From contig NC_077223.1 in NCBI RefSeq assembly GCF_024763615.1, forward strand, positions 70,742,627 through 70,806,626: 64,000 nt of DNA, given 5' to 3'. Made by a program: the position numbers and the translations under genes. Below are positions 1 to 11,585 of the stretch, piece by piece (the stretch's first letter is position 1; each line of letters starts with the position of its first letter). The notes below the pieces were generated by a model. It was not told where the DNA came from. It did no database searches and saw only the letters and a list, made by a program, of their open reading frames with translations. The DNA is from Phlebotomus papatasi (taxonomy: Eukaryota; Arthropoda; Insecta; Diptera; Psychodidae).

Positions 1-865
1 AAAGTTTAAACTTGTACTTGGACGCATAACTATTTCTTTTCTTGATCACTATACTTTATTATTTTACAAGATGAAACGTGCTGTAAAATAAGCCGAAAAT
101 GAAAATTTTTGTATAAAAATTTCCCAAAAATCCTATTTTTGATATATTTGATTTTTTAATTTAAGATAAAATTTACTCTAAGTCCACCAAAAAGTAAATT
201 TGTTCCTATGGGTGTCAGAAAATCAACTTCCAAAAGCTGCATTTTTAAAATTTTTAAATTAAAATTTTAGAAAATATACTGTTTTTCAGTTTTTTCGACC
301 CACATAACTCTTCAGGAAGTCTCTTATTTTGCCAATATTCGAAAATTCCGATAGTTAAATTTACAATCTGCCGCGTTATTACCACAAATTTAGAAAAACA
401 TACTAGCAGAGTTATGGAAAATCTAGACAAAAGTGGTCAGCTTTCGAATTTAGAAAAGTAATAGAAAATTTAAAATTCAAACTATAACTAACTTACCTCT
501 ACTATTTCCAATGCTTGGATGTAGTAGTGTTAAAAGTTCAGTACCTTTAGTATTATACAAACGTATGCCCATTTTAAGCACTATTTAAGACACATCATCG
601 GAATATAATTTAACTTTTTTTTTTAACTCTTGCTATTTTGTTCTAACTAACTATACATTTATATGCTCATGTGAATAACGAAGCATTCAACGAAAGAAAA
701 AGATATTTACATCCCAAGATGTATTTGCACTACGATCACGACAAAAAATTGTTTTTTTTTAAATATTTTCTATGATTGAATGCAATATAAAAAAAATGTT
801 GGGTAGTTTTATAGATTACGATTTTAGAAAATATAAACTTTCTCAAAAATAAATTCAAAAATATG
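1..865. other. No gene seen; AT-rich, one repeat end
   Basis: No convincing coding sequence. Bases about 265-318 resemble, in reverse, the terminal sequence of the large TIR family at 11586-13796 (GGGTT-AC-GTGGGTT-GAAAAG-type end followed by an ACAGTATATTTTC-like stretch), so this is probably a truncated copy of that element. Confidence 0.4.
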
Positions 866-1132
866 ATATCCCAAGAAACAATTTTTTCTTAATATAGTCT
901 TGTAGAATTCCTTAAGTAACGTACTATAGAACCAAAAATCTCTTTATTTACTTATAACGCTCTTGGTTCCATCAGTGAGATTACTATAAGTAAAGTGGCG
1001 CACTCTTAAGGATCTTAAGATCTTCTATAGGAATTTCAACAGAAAATTCGCACTTTAAGTCTTTTAAAAGTGCACTAAAAGACTTGTTTATTACTTGGTT
1101 CTATAAGGCAGCTATTTTGCTTCTTGGGATAT
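866..1132. mobile_element. Small TIR element (MITE-like)
   Basis: The left end ATATCCCAAGAAACAA (866-881) is matched in inverted orientation by TTGCTTCTTGGGATAT (1117-1132). The 267 bp between them have no coding capacity. Part of the right half (CTATAAGGCAGCTATTTTGC) recurs in altered form near 49075-49100, so it belongs to a dispersed family. Confidence 0.5.
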
Positions 1133-1263
1133 TTTTCCAAATAGCAAGTATTCAAGTGAACCTATTGTGTGCACTTAGCTTGAATATAGCTAATAAATGT
1201 TAAGCAAAGGAATTTTAAAAGAAAATATTTCAGGACCAGTCTGAAAATTACCTGATTATCACT

Positions 1264-2546
1264 TAGGGGAGACCGGGGAGGTTTGGGACACTTTTTCATG
1301 TTTTGACTTTGAGACACTATTCCAAAAAACCACGATAGTGTATTACAATTTTATGCGGTCTATAGGATACTTATGGGTATTGACTTTATAAAAAGTACTC
1401 GATAGAACTTGGAAAACAACTGAGTTTTCTTGGAGAAGATAAAACATTTTACTTGACGTTTTGTCCCAAACCTCCCCGATGTGGGGCAGTATGGGACGCA
1501 AAAGGTGATGTTTGGGACGCGTTTTTTCTCGCATAATTTGTAACACTGGAACACATTAATTAATTTTAAATACCAGATTAAAAATATTTCTGATAGAAAT
1601 AAAAATGTTTCATCTTTTATTTACACTTAGAAATTAATATCAATTTTATTTGTACAGTAGAGTCATTAATTGTCAATCAATTATTTAAAGTATTTTCATA
1701 TTATTTTCCATCTACCTTTCCTTTCTTTTTATTCTAAATATTGCAATCATGATTATCAAATTCCTCAGGCGAGTAGATTTTCTTGCAACTCTTAGTTTTG
1801 AACTCATTGATGATTCCTGTTTGATTTTACGACAACTGCATTGTACCTGTTTTCTCATTATTTCTCTGAATTAGCTCTCGGCTTGCCTTTTCTGGAGAAC
1901 TTGTTCGAGAAATTTTCGAAAAAAATAGTTTTTAACTAAATTGGGCAAAGATCGAATATCCTCTGAGGAGGAATTATTGATTCCCAAGACAATGATGGTT
2001 TAATTGTCCCTGAAGTTAGAGAAATCTGCTCCACTGGTAAACTTTGCACAAGAGGGAGATTTCCAGTAGAAACTGGGCATTGCTCTTCATTTTGGCAATA
2101 AATAATTGCATACCACCTACAATCTTGTCGAAAATTAACGTCCCATTCATCCCCTTTCAGGTGTCCCAAACATCCCCACGTGTAGTTTTGGTATTTAAAA
2201 TCTTTATGTAAAAAACAAGAGCGTATAATCTCTGAAACCTTTATAAAAATATGTTCCAAGATTACACTGCTAGCTAATGAGATAAAAAAGTTTTGATTAT
2301 ATTATCGCTGATATAAAATACAAAGAGGAAAACTGAGACGTCAAAATATACGATTTTTATCAATTTTTAAAAAAATGTTCATAGAATTAAAACAATAAAA
2401 CTGAGGATATCCATTCTTTTAGTCAAGATACATCTTAATATTGCCTACGATACAGTAATGGTTAAATTCCATTTATTTCAAAAATTAATTGAAAAAATCG
2501 CCTTGTCCCACACTACCCCTGTCCCAAACCTCCCCGGTCTCCCCTA
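1264..2546. mobile_element. 1.28 kb TIR element, TAGGGGAGACCGGGG ends
   Basis: Perfect 27 bp terminal inverted repeats (1264-1290 and 2520-2546), starting TAGGGGAGACCGGGGAGGTT. Internal copies of a CCCAAACCTCCCC-like word occur near 1465 and 2165. The short frames inside (1343-1554, 1936-2259) show no recognisable domain. Elements with related ends but different lengths and interiors lie at 17273, 47661 and 48819. Confidence 0.7.
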
Positions 2547-2998
2547 TCCCAAAGTCGACCAAAATAAGCATAAGATATGCCTAAAAATAGTTTACCTGCA
2601 GACAAAAATTAATGTATCATTAGATAACCATACATCTGGCTTGGAGCACCCGGTAAAATGTTATCTTCAATCAATGTCCTCTTCGTATCCTTATCACTTA
2701 AAAGACACCTTTTACATTCAAATCATAATTTTTCTCTATTAATTGAACTTGTCTTTTTTACTGCTCTTTGCATACTACTTTTTTCATGATAATTTTTTTA
2801 AGCTACTATAATTCAAAGATATTTTAAAAATATCACTAACACTATACTTTGACAAGATATAATAAATAATATAATGTAGTATTAATGTGATAGGGATGAG
2901 AAACTTGAAGATAACACAGGTAAGGCCTTTATTTGTTTTTTTTTTTTTTTAAGTTGATTATTTAGAATAGATATCTCATCCCTGCATTACACATTACA

Positions 2999-5369
2999 CA
3001 CTCAGAAAACAGCGTGTCTAACTTTCTATGGGATTTGCAAAAATATAAGTCTTGGTATAAAGAATATTTTAAGACACGAATCAACCTATACCCATTATGC
3101 GTTAAATTTAGACCTGTTTTCTAAAACTGAACAACTAAGACCCGATGTGACTTGAAGTCAAGTACTAAAAGGTGTTAATAAATTTCCTTGAAAATTTAAC
3201 GCACATCATAGCTTAATGCAAGACCTGAGGTGATTTGAGGACCACAACACCCGGAAACACTTAACTCCATACCACTCATTCCTCTTTTAGAAATTTAAAA
3301 ATAACGTTTTTTTTTAATAATTATCACTTTTATTTTATTTATAATACCTTACAATTTTTTTTAAATATCATATACTTTTCCTAAAATAGTTTTTTTTATA
3401 AAATATTAGCATATCTTAAATAAATTTTCCTCAATTGTTTACAAAATTTATCTACTATTTTTAATTTAAAATAATTTTATTTCATGTCAAAAAATTGTAA
3501 TAATTTTTTTCTAAACCCATTCATATTACTACTAAATTGATTAAAAAAAACTGCGATATGTTTCATTTGAACATTTTATGAAATATATAATTTTAAGTTG
3601 CGATTTTTTACTGCAAAATTGATTTTAAAGATGTGATATTTTTTTCGTTAGTAATACTTTTTAAATTTTGTTTTTTTTTATTTTAGTACAAATGAGTCAA
3701 TTTAATTTTTTCAATATGTTTGCTCTATACTGTTTATTTATTTATTTATTTGTTTTTTTTTTTTTTTTTTGAAAACTTAAATGCATAATTTTTTTATAAT
3801 TATGTGTTACTAACCTTCGCCTTCTCATTGATACAGGAGTCCAATAAAGAAAATTTGCGTAGCTTGCGAATCTTCAGAAGTGAACTTACGGCTCCTTTTA
3901 TCTTTTAAATTCTGGATCTACGGCTTCAGGATTTTATGTATTGTACTTATCACGACAATAATTCTTGAGCCTGAAAGATGCACAATAAGAAAATGTGAAA
4001 CGTTTATTAAAATCAGAAATATTATAAGATCTTACTTCAAATTTTGGAGTTGTTGCACACGCCAATCCATATTCCGACAGGCCTTCTATGTATCTGAGGA
4101 AATTCGCATCAAAATTTCAAGTCAGCTGGAAATTGTACTGAAAATAAAGTTGTTTAAAGACAATTTCTAGGAAAAGAATTCTCCAAATTTGAAATTATTG
4201 AAATGATTTACTAAAATAGTCTAAAATATAAACATTAAACACGAAAGGAACTTACGAGTGAGTAGCACAAGTGTCAAATGCTGGCGATTCCAATACAAAC
4301 TCATGGATATTTAGAGCGTAAATCTATTTTCCTGGACAACCCAGTGAGATAGTCCCTCCAAATTATTATTTGATTTCTTCGAATGGCTTGGTGTTGCCAA
4401 TCAACCACTTTTTATCGTCAATTGTTGTTGTTTTCCTGAAAAGTAAATTCAAATATGTATTAAATATCATAAATAAGCATAGGTACAAGTTTTGACTATA
4501 AAAAATACCTGTATCAGGCGAATTTTGGTGATTTTCGAATCGGACAGTAGTAACCTTTGAATGCCTCTAAACCTTTTTCCTTTCTTTCGAGTTTCGGTAT
4601 TAATCGTAAAGTTTGCCTGTGTAACTGCCCCCGGAGCTCACTTAAAAAATGCGCCCCCTTAATTGGAAATACAAACTTGGGTTAGATTTTAATTTAACTT
4701 AGGTTTTATATATATTTTATATTCCAAAAGAAGGATTTTCCTAATGTGTATCCTTAAATAGTCTTAAATACATTTTCCGCATACAATTTGAATGTTAATA
4801 AATAAATTACCAAAATATTATGGTTTTGTTTATTTGCATGTAATGCGATTTCTGCGAATGCGCTAATAAATATGCTCCACAAAGTGGCTTAAAGCAGCGC
4901 TTACCCAAGGGAAATTGAAGATACTTACTTTCAGGTCTTTCTTAAAATGTTGGGGCACGTCCACAAACTCCAGAAGGCTCTCCAGACACTCATCTTTACT
5001 TAAAAATCCAACATTGTACATTAATTACGCAATTATGATCAATGCGTCACTTCACTTTGACTTTTAGACACAAACTGACCACACTCTGACAAACATGTAT
5101 TACACGTAACCCATTGTCGGTGTTACGCCAAGCATCGCACGATCTGAAGCGTGACTTGTTAACAAGTATATTTGAGTATATTCGTGCTTTGAATTAATTT
5201 TCTTGCACAGATCTTAACAATAAGATCGGACGCGTGTTGAACCTAAGTCCTGTGTAGAAAAAAATGCTTTCCTTCAAGTAAAGTAGTCTTTACACTCAAG
5301 CCACAAATGCCCATGTCTTGATTCAAGAGCTGTGCCAAGACACGTTTCCACAGATCTGTTTTCTGAGTG
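2999..5369. mobile_element. Possible TIR-bounded unit around a decayed gene
   Basis: CACTCAGAAAACAG at 2999-3012 is repeated in inverted orientation at 5356-5369 (CTGTTTTCTGAGTG). The 14 bp match is short and could be accidental or come from two separate repeats, but the pair encloses the whole split reading frame at 3815-5021. No clear target-site duplication was recognised. Confidence 0.25.
3815..5021 (-). pseudogene. Five-exon gene-like frame with in-frame stops
   Basis: Proposed exons (5' to 3' on the minus strand) are 5021-4929, 4657-4509, 4435-4256, 4093-4036 and 3970-3815. Each is bounded by a plausible AG acceptor and GT donor (for example GTAAGT after 4929 and 4256, GTAAGA after 4036). 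Junction phases are 0, 2, 2 and 0, and the same frame runs through all exons. Exon 1 starts with ATG and reads MYNVGFLSKDECLESLLEF and so on. Exon 2 contains a TGA, exon 3 has TAA-TAA and TAG, and exon 5 has further stops, yet the intervening peptide looks like ordinary soluble protein (for example KKWLIGNTKPFEEIK, YIEGLSEYGLACATTPKFE). I do not recognise the family. The simplest reading is an unprocessed, decayed gene or transposon gene; exon 5 is the least certain. Confidence 0.45.
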
Positions 5370-6955
5370 CAGGACAAGAATTATGTGTGATTCTTGCATA
5401 ATCGAACCTATTTTTCAGAATTATTTGAAACATTCCGCCTCAAGTTGAAAACATCAAAGCCTAAGCAATGTGCCTAATTTAAAATTGATCGGCATTTGTG
5501 AAACGAATTCTCAGGTGATGATAAAAAAAGAAGACCCAACAGTCATTATCCTCTCCAAACAGTCTCTTAATACGGTAATTACTAGGAACTTGTGGGTGAT
5601 ATCATAATCTTCTCGGCGGTCTTCCCTATTGCGAGAATTTTCTGGTATTTTGAAACGTATAGCGCCTTGTTGTCCAACCAAGTTTCTCCCCTCGCGAGTC
5701 ATTTTGAAGACGTTACATCACTTTGGAATAATCAAAAGATGTGAAAAACGCAATAATCACTGTGATATTTTTATCTAAAAAATTACTAATTTTATTGATT
5801 TGCACAACAACAAAAGCTGCGTAGAAATTCTTCAAGCAACGACGACCTTCAAAAGCATATATTTGTGGTTCTGCTGTGATTGAGTTGAAGCTCAAGAGAT
5901 GAGAGAATCAATTGACTTTTTTTCGTCACCAGAAAGATAAATTATAGTTTTAATAATCTCCTTTTTTTTGCACTCTGTGTCCACCTTCGCATAGAGACGA
6001 GCTCTTTTCAATCACCTAATGTTGGGGAATTATATATTGTTCCTGAACAAGCATTTAACATTTTTCAACACATGTAATCATCATTCGGTCAAATTAATCA
6101 TTCTGTGTCCTCCTCTTATACTCTATAACTATGCCCTATGATAAATATACCCGGCTTTTTTGTGCGTCTCTTCAGCATTGCGTCTTCTTCATGACAATGA
6201 ATGAGGTCAAAGAATTGAATGTTGGCTCTCGCGGGTCTGATAAATCAATTGACTTGTTGCAAAAGCCAGAAAGTGCAGTTTTATTTGCGTATGGCATCCA
6301 CCTGGGTCAACTCGAGAGCCAAGGAAACCCATTTAAAACCTCTGTCAATGCAATTGTGGGAAACTTTATAATATTTATTGAGGAATAAGTTTTAATTGTT
6401 TGAAAAAGTGCGTGTTTAAAAAAATCATCATTGAGAGAAACAAAAAAAATCATGCGTTTTTATAGTTGCTAATGTGGAAATTAAACAATTAGGAACAGGA
6501 TGAAATATTTCTGTGAAAATCAATAATTGAGATTCTTCTAAAAATAATTTAATAATATTCGTAATTGGACTTTTTGCAGAAAAGTTAGAAACAGCAGGAG
6601 CAACAGGTAAAAAAATAGCAAAACAAATTATTATAAATCAATGTTTGTTTATTGAGTAATTATAATAATTTTATTGTTTTTTGGACTATTAAACTGGCTT
6701 ATTTTAATGCCAAAAAACAGAAGACCTTATGCTATTTTTATATCATCGTACAGCATTAAATAAAAAAAATTATACATCATATATTTGCTTTAATTCCCCA
6801 TTATAAACCAATATTTGAATTACAAATGGAAGTACTGTACATAAATTAGAGAAGATGTGGGTACTATTGGACGTAGATTTTCTGTAATATCTCATAGAAA
6901 CTATAGACAAATCGTTAATGGGTGAGACGCTATTAACGTTTTTGATTTTACTTAT
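5370..6955. other. No gene seen; moderately GC-richer segment
   Basis: Frames at 5511-5895 (minus) and 6131-6388 (plus) have no signal peptide, domain or flanking splice structure I can support. The 5400-6400 stretch is less AT-rich than its surroundings, so it could be conserved regulatory DNA, but nothing specific is visible. Confidence 0.3.
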
Positions 6956-7986
<1,031 letters not shown>

Positions 7987-8060
7987 AACGGCGCCACAAC
8001 CAATTTTCTGATCTTGGCCTGTCTCAGGACCCGCTGCCACTCGAACCTGTTACGCGCAAC
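7987..8060 (+). repeat. Possible transposon or SINE end next to the (TTAC)n array
   Basis: A GC-rich, non-repetitive segment (GGCGCCACAACCAATTTTC, then TTGGCCTGTCTCAGGACC) directly abuts the microsatellite. A tetranucleotide array joined to a GGCGC-ACAAC block is typical of the end of a retroelement in flies; this is from memory, with no search. Confidence 0.3.
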
Positions 8061-8157
8061 TTTTCGATTTTACAAATTTTTAAACTCGTATGCAAATGAT
8101 AAAGAATTTCTACTGTCTTTTTAATTTTTTTTTTTTACAAAATTCGTACTAAACATG

Positions 8158-8357
8158 AAGGGGAATTCTGTAACAGTATGACAATGTCATATGACAAACT
8201 TAATTTTGTTATGTGCTAAATTCAAGAAAACTATTCAAAGATGGTAATTATTATCAATTACTGAGAAATTCAAAGAGCTCACTGAAAGTGCCATTCGATG
8301 CTCACTGACTTTTAATATTGTCATATGACTTTATCATATTATTACAGAATTATCCTT
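8158..8357. mobile_element. 200 bp TIR element (MITE)
   Basis: Imperfect inverted arms of about 38 bp: 8158-8195 (AAGGGGAATTCTGTAACAGT...) and 8320-8357, ending in the reverse complement AAGGATAATTCTGTAATAAT. The CATATGAC motif closes both arms. No coding capacity. Confidence 0.6.
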
Positions 8358-8479
8358 CTGTATTTAAAATGAAAAATTAGTTAAAATTATCAAAAACTTA
8401 ATTTATTTAAGTTCATTAAACTATTAATCATAAAAAAAAACAATTTAATAATTACTATAATGTTTAAAAATTGAGAGAT

Positions 8480-9185
8480 CTCGGTCTAAATTCCGAAATG
8501 TCAAAATCCAGAATGAGCCAAAATCTCGAAAACTAAAATCTCGAATGGGCCAAAACACCGAGAAGCAAAATTTTGAAAGCCAAGATTCGGAAAAAAACAA
8601 AACCCCGAAAGTCAAAACCGCGGATTCTTAAAAGTGTCATAGCTCCTCCCACGATCGCACCTCCGCTCTTAGAGGCAAAGAGAAATTTTCTGTGTTTTGA
8701 AAAATTATTTTACGTATTATCCTATGTATAATTTCGTTCCATTTAGAAATTTGACCGTTCGGGATTTTGGCTTTTTTGGATTTTGAGGTTTTTGGCCTTC
8801 GGAATTTTAGTGTTTGGGATTACGGTGATATTGGCTTTTGAAATTTTGACTATCCGGGATTTTGATTTTGTGGAATTTTTGTCCATTCGAGATTTCGACC
8901 TATTCGGGACTTTAGCTTTTGGGATTCCAACTCATTCGGGATTTTATCTCTTTGAGATTTTTGATTTTTCAGAATTTTAGCGTTCAGTATTTTGTGTTTC
9001 GAAATGTTGGTGTTCGGAATTTGAGCTTTCCAGGATTTTGACTTTTCAGAATATAGGGCCGCATCCGAGATTTCGACCAATTAGGAATTTTGGCTTTTGG
9101 GATTTCAACCTATTCGGGATCTTTTATGATTCTGGGCTTTTCGGGATTTTAGCATTCAAGATTTTGGCTTTCGAAATTTTTGCTG
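8480..9185. repeat. Degenerate minisatellite in inverted orientation
   Basis: The left part (8480-8635) is built from variants of CCGAAA/CCAAAATCTCGAA, and the right part (8755-9185) from the complementary word TTCGGGATTTTGGCTTT, repeated with a period of roughly 15-30 bp. The two halves are therefore inverted relative to each other around a spacer at about 8636-8754. A further short copy (TTCGGAATTTTGGCTTTCG) lies at 11329-11350. The frames inside are artefacts. Confidence 0.7.
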
Positions 9186-11585
9186 GCACCGTCCAGAATA
9201 AAATCGAAACAGTATAATCACTGTCCGAAACAACCCAATCGTTCTCTATTGCAGAAATAAACAAAATCGTTTGACGAATCTCTGACGAAGCACCTGAGAT
9301 AGAAATTATTTTGATATCTTGAGCTTATGCTTCAGAAATGTGAAGCATGAATCACTCCTGTTAATCACCAATATCGGAATAATCTGCATTTTAATGTTCC
9401 CTTCCCAAAAAATTATTGTATTTAAATTAACCAGTTTGTCGCCTAAGATTCGTACTTTTGAACAACGTCGGAGAATTTCTCAGAAAAAAATCTGAGAAAA
9501 GTGCCTTCAAGATTGTAGCTAAACAACTGAGGAAGTAAAATCATCAATGTCTGTTTATTTTTCAACGTTCTAATAAGCAATTCCCATTGACTCGGAATCT
9601 TGTAAAGAAAAAGCATAAAGATCTATTAAGAAGTCATAGTCCAAGAGTAAGTTATTAGCCCCATAATTTGAGTGACACGAATGAGTTCATCTCCATTAAT
9701 AGAACATATTGGTCCTCTGAATTGCTATGTCGATCTCTGAATGATAAAATAAAGGTGCAAAAAATGTGAAAAATATGCAAATGACTTGACGAATTTCAAT
9801 CAATCGGTGACTGACTTTGAATCTGAAACTGACTTTGATCTCGTAAATTTTTTCACCAGAGCGAAAGAAAATGATCCCTGGAAGCTCGTTTACACACAAA
9901 TCAATCAATTTAATTTGCAACACGATAATAACTTAATTGCTCTTCCCGTTTCTCAATGATTTCGCATCTCTCAATTCATCAATAAATGTGTGAAAAGTGG
10001 CATTGTTTCCCTACCTAAATACTACTTCGGAGAGATTCTTTATCAGGAGATACGTAACAATGCAGATACTTTTATTTTTACATAAAAATCTTAAAATGTC
10101 TCTTCAATAAATGTCCGTGCTCATTTTTGGATAGGTGATGAAATGCTGTAACTTCTTGGTGAGGTAATTCCACAATAGAGTCTCGTCTTATCATTTAGTG
10201 ATGAATTGCAGCGAAAAACGTGACCTTTCAGCAGCTCTGAAAGCTTGTCTCCGTCTATGCAATGAGGTGTCAATTATGCTGGAAGATGCGCCTTTTTGCG
10301 GAAAAAGCCAGACCTTCACTGAGGCCGTCAGAACAAGGAGAACCTCCAACTGAGTCAAAGCAAAATTGTGCACATGTCGCACAAGAATTACTGTAATATG
10401 TCGCGGAAAAAATTCCACGAAGACACCAACTATTATCCTCTCAAGGTCTATGCCATCCTCTCTTCCCAGCATGATTGGATGAAGCGCATAAGAATCAGAC
10501 AGAGGATGCACCGAAGTGGAAAGAAGTGATAAAAGCATTTTCTAGTAAAATAAATTAAAATCTTTTTCTTTTTTGGATCAGCATGAATATCTTTTTTTAT
10601 ATTTTAGTGCCGGTCTTCTAAATTTTTCATAAATGTTGCCATGTGTTTTGCGGATTCTGCGTATGATATTTTTACATGGATCGTGAATTAAATCATGGAC
10701 AGTAGGAACATTTTTCTATAAAAATTGCATACAAATTAATAAGATATAGTAGTTTTATAATTACATTTTTTCAAAATCGTCCGAAGAGGTTTAAATGGCA
10801 CACAGTAAAAAAAATTATAGTCTTTTACCATGGTTTTCAATCTAAGATTTACATAAATAATGTAATTTTGTGTACTGGATATACATTTATATCAGTACAT
10901 AAATTTATCATTTGTATACATATTTTTGTGTACAACGGTACAACTATAAGTGAAGTGTCAACACTCTTATTTAAATTTTCTCAAAATTGGGCAAAAAATA
11001 ACAGTGAAATCAATTAAAGCAATAAATTTTTCTTAATATTTTTTCATTATTATCATAAAAAACAACTACTGAATATTAAAAATTTCAATTACACAAAAAA
11101 TTACAACTTTGTGTTACTTTACAACAATAATCGTGGTAAAAAAATCTAATCAACGTTTATCATTGTATTCTTTTTTTACTTTGCACTTTACTTTGTGGAA
11201 TCATTTCGCAAAACACAGAAAATTACGTTTTATCTTTACAAAGCGCAGAGGTGCAATCGCAAGAGTAACTATAAACTCTTATCAATTCAGAATTTTTCAG
11301 TTAGATACATATTTTGGGTTTCGGAATTTTGGCTTTCGAGATTTTGACCGAGACCTCTTTTTCAAAACAGTTTTTAAACTTTTGATTTGTTTTTATTTTA
11401 ATAACAATAAGTGAAAAAACTACTGCATTTTGAAAAACAATAAAGAAATAGTTCTTTCTTTGCTTTTAAAATTGAATAATTTAAAATTTAACTAAACTGA
11501 ATACTTGGAAATTAAATACAAAATTTAAATATTAAATAAAAATTATATTGCAAATTGTATAAGAGAAACGCTGAAAAGATTATCA
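9186..11585. other. No supported gene
   Basis: The segment at 9200-10540 is less AT-rich. A 115-codon minus frame (10538-10191) begins with a weakly hydrophobic stretch but has no domain, promoter or splice support, so I do not call it. The remainder (10560-11585) is AT-rich with no recognisable feature beyond the minisatellite fragment near 11330. Confidence 0.3.

Noticed and set aside
4510..4550. Selenocysteine or stop read-through at the in-frame TGA of exon 2
   Set aside because: Further TAA and TAG stops follow in the same frame, and no known selenoprotein motif is present; decay explains it better.
6131..6388. 85-codon plus frame in a GC-richer stretch
   Set aside because: No domain or gene structure; could be conserved non-coding DNA.
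10191..10538. 115-codon minus frame with weak N-terminal hydrophobic stretch
   Set aside because: No domain, poor signal peptide, no promoter or introns; more likely non-coding GC-richer DNA.
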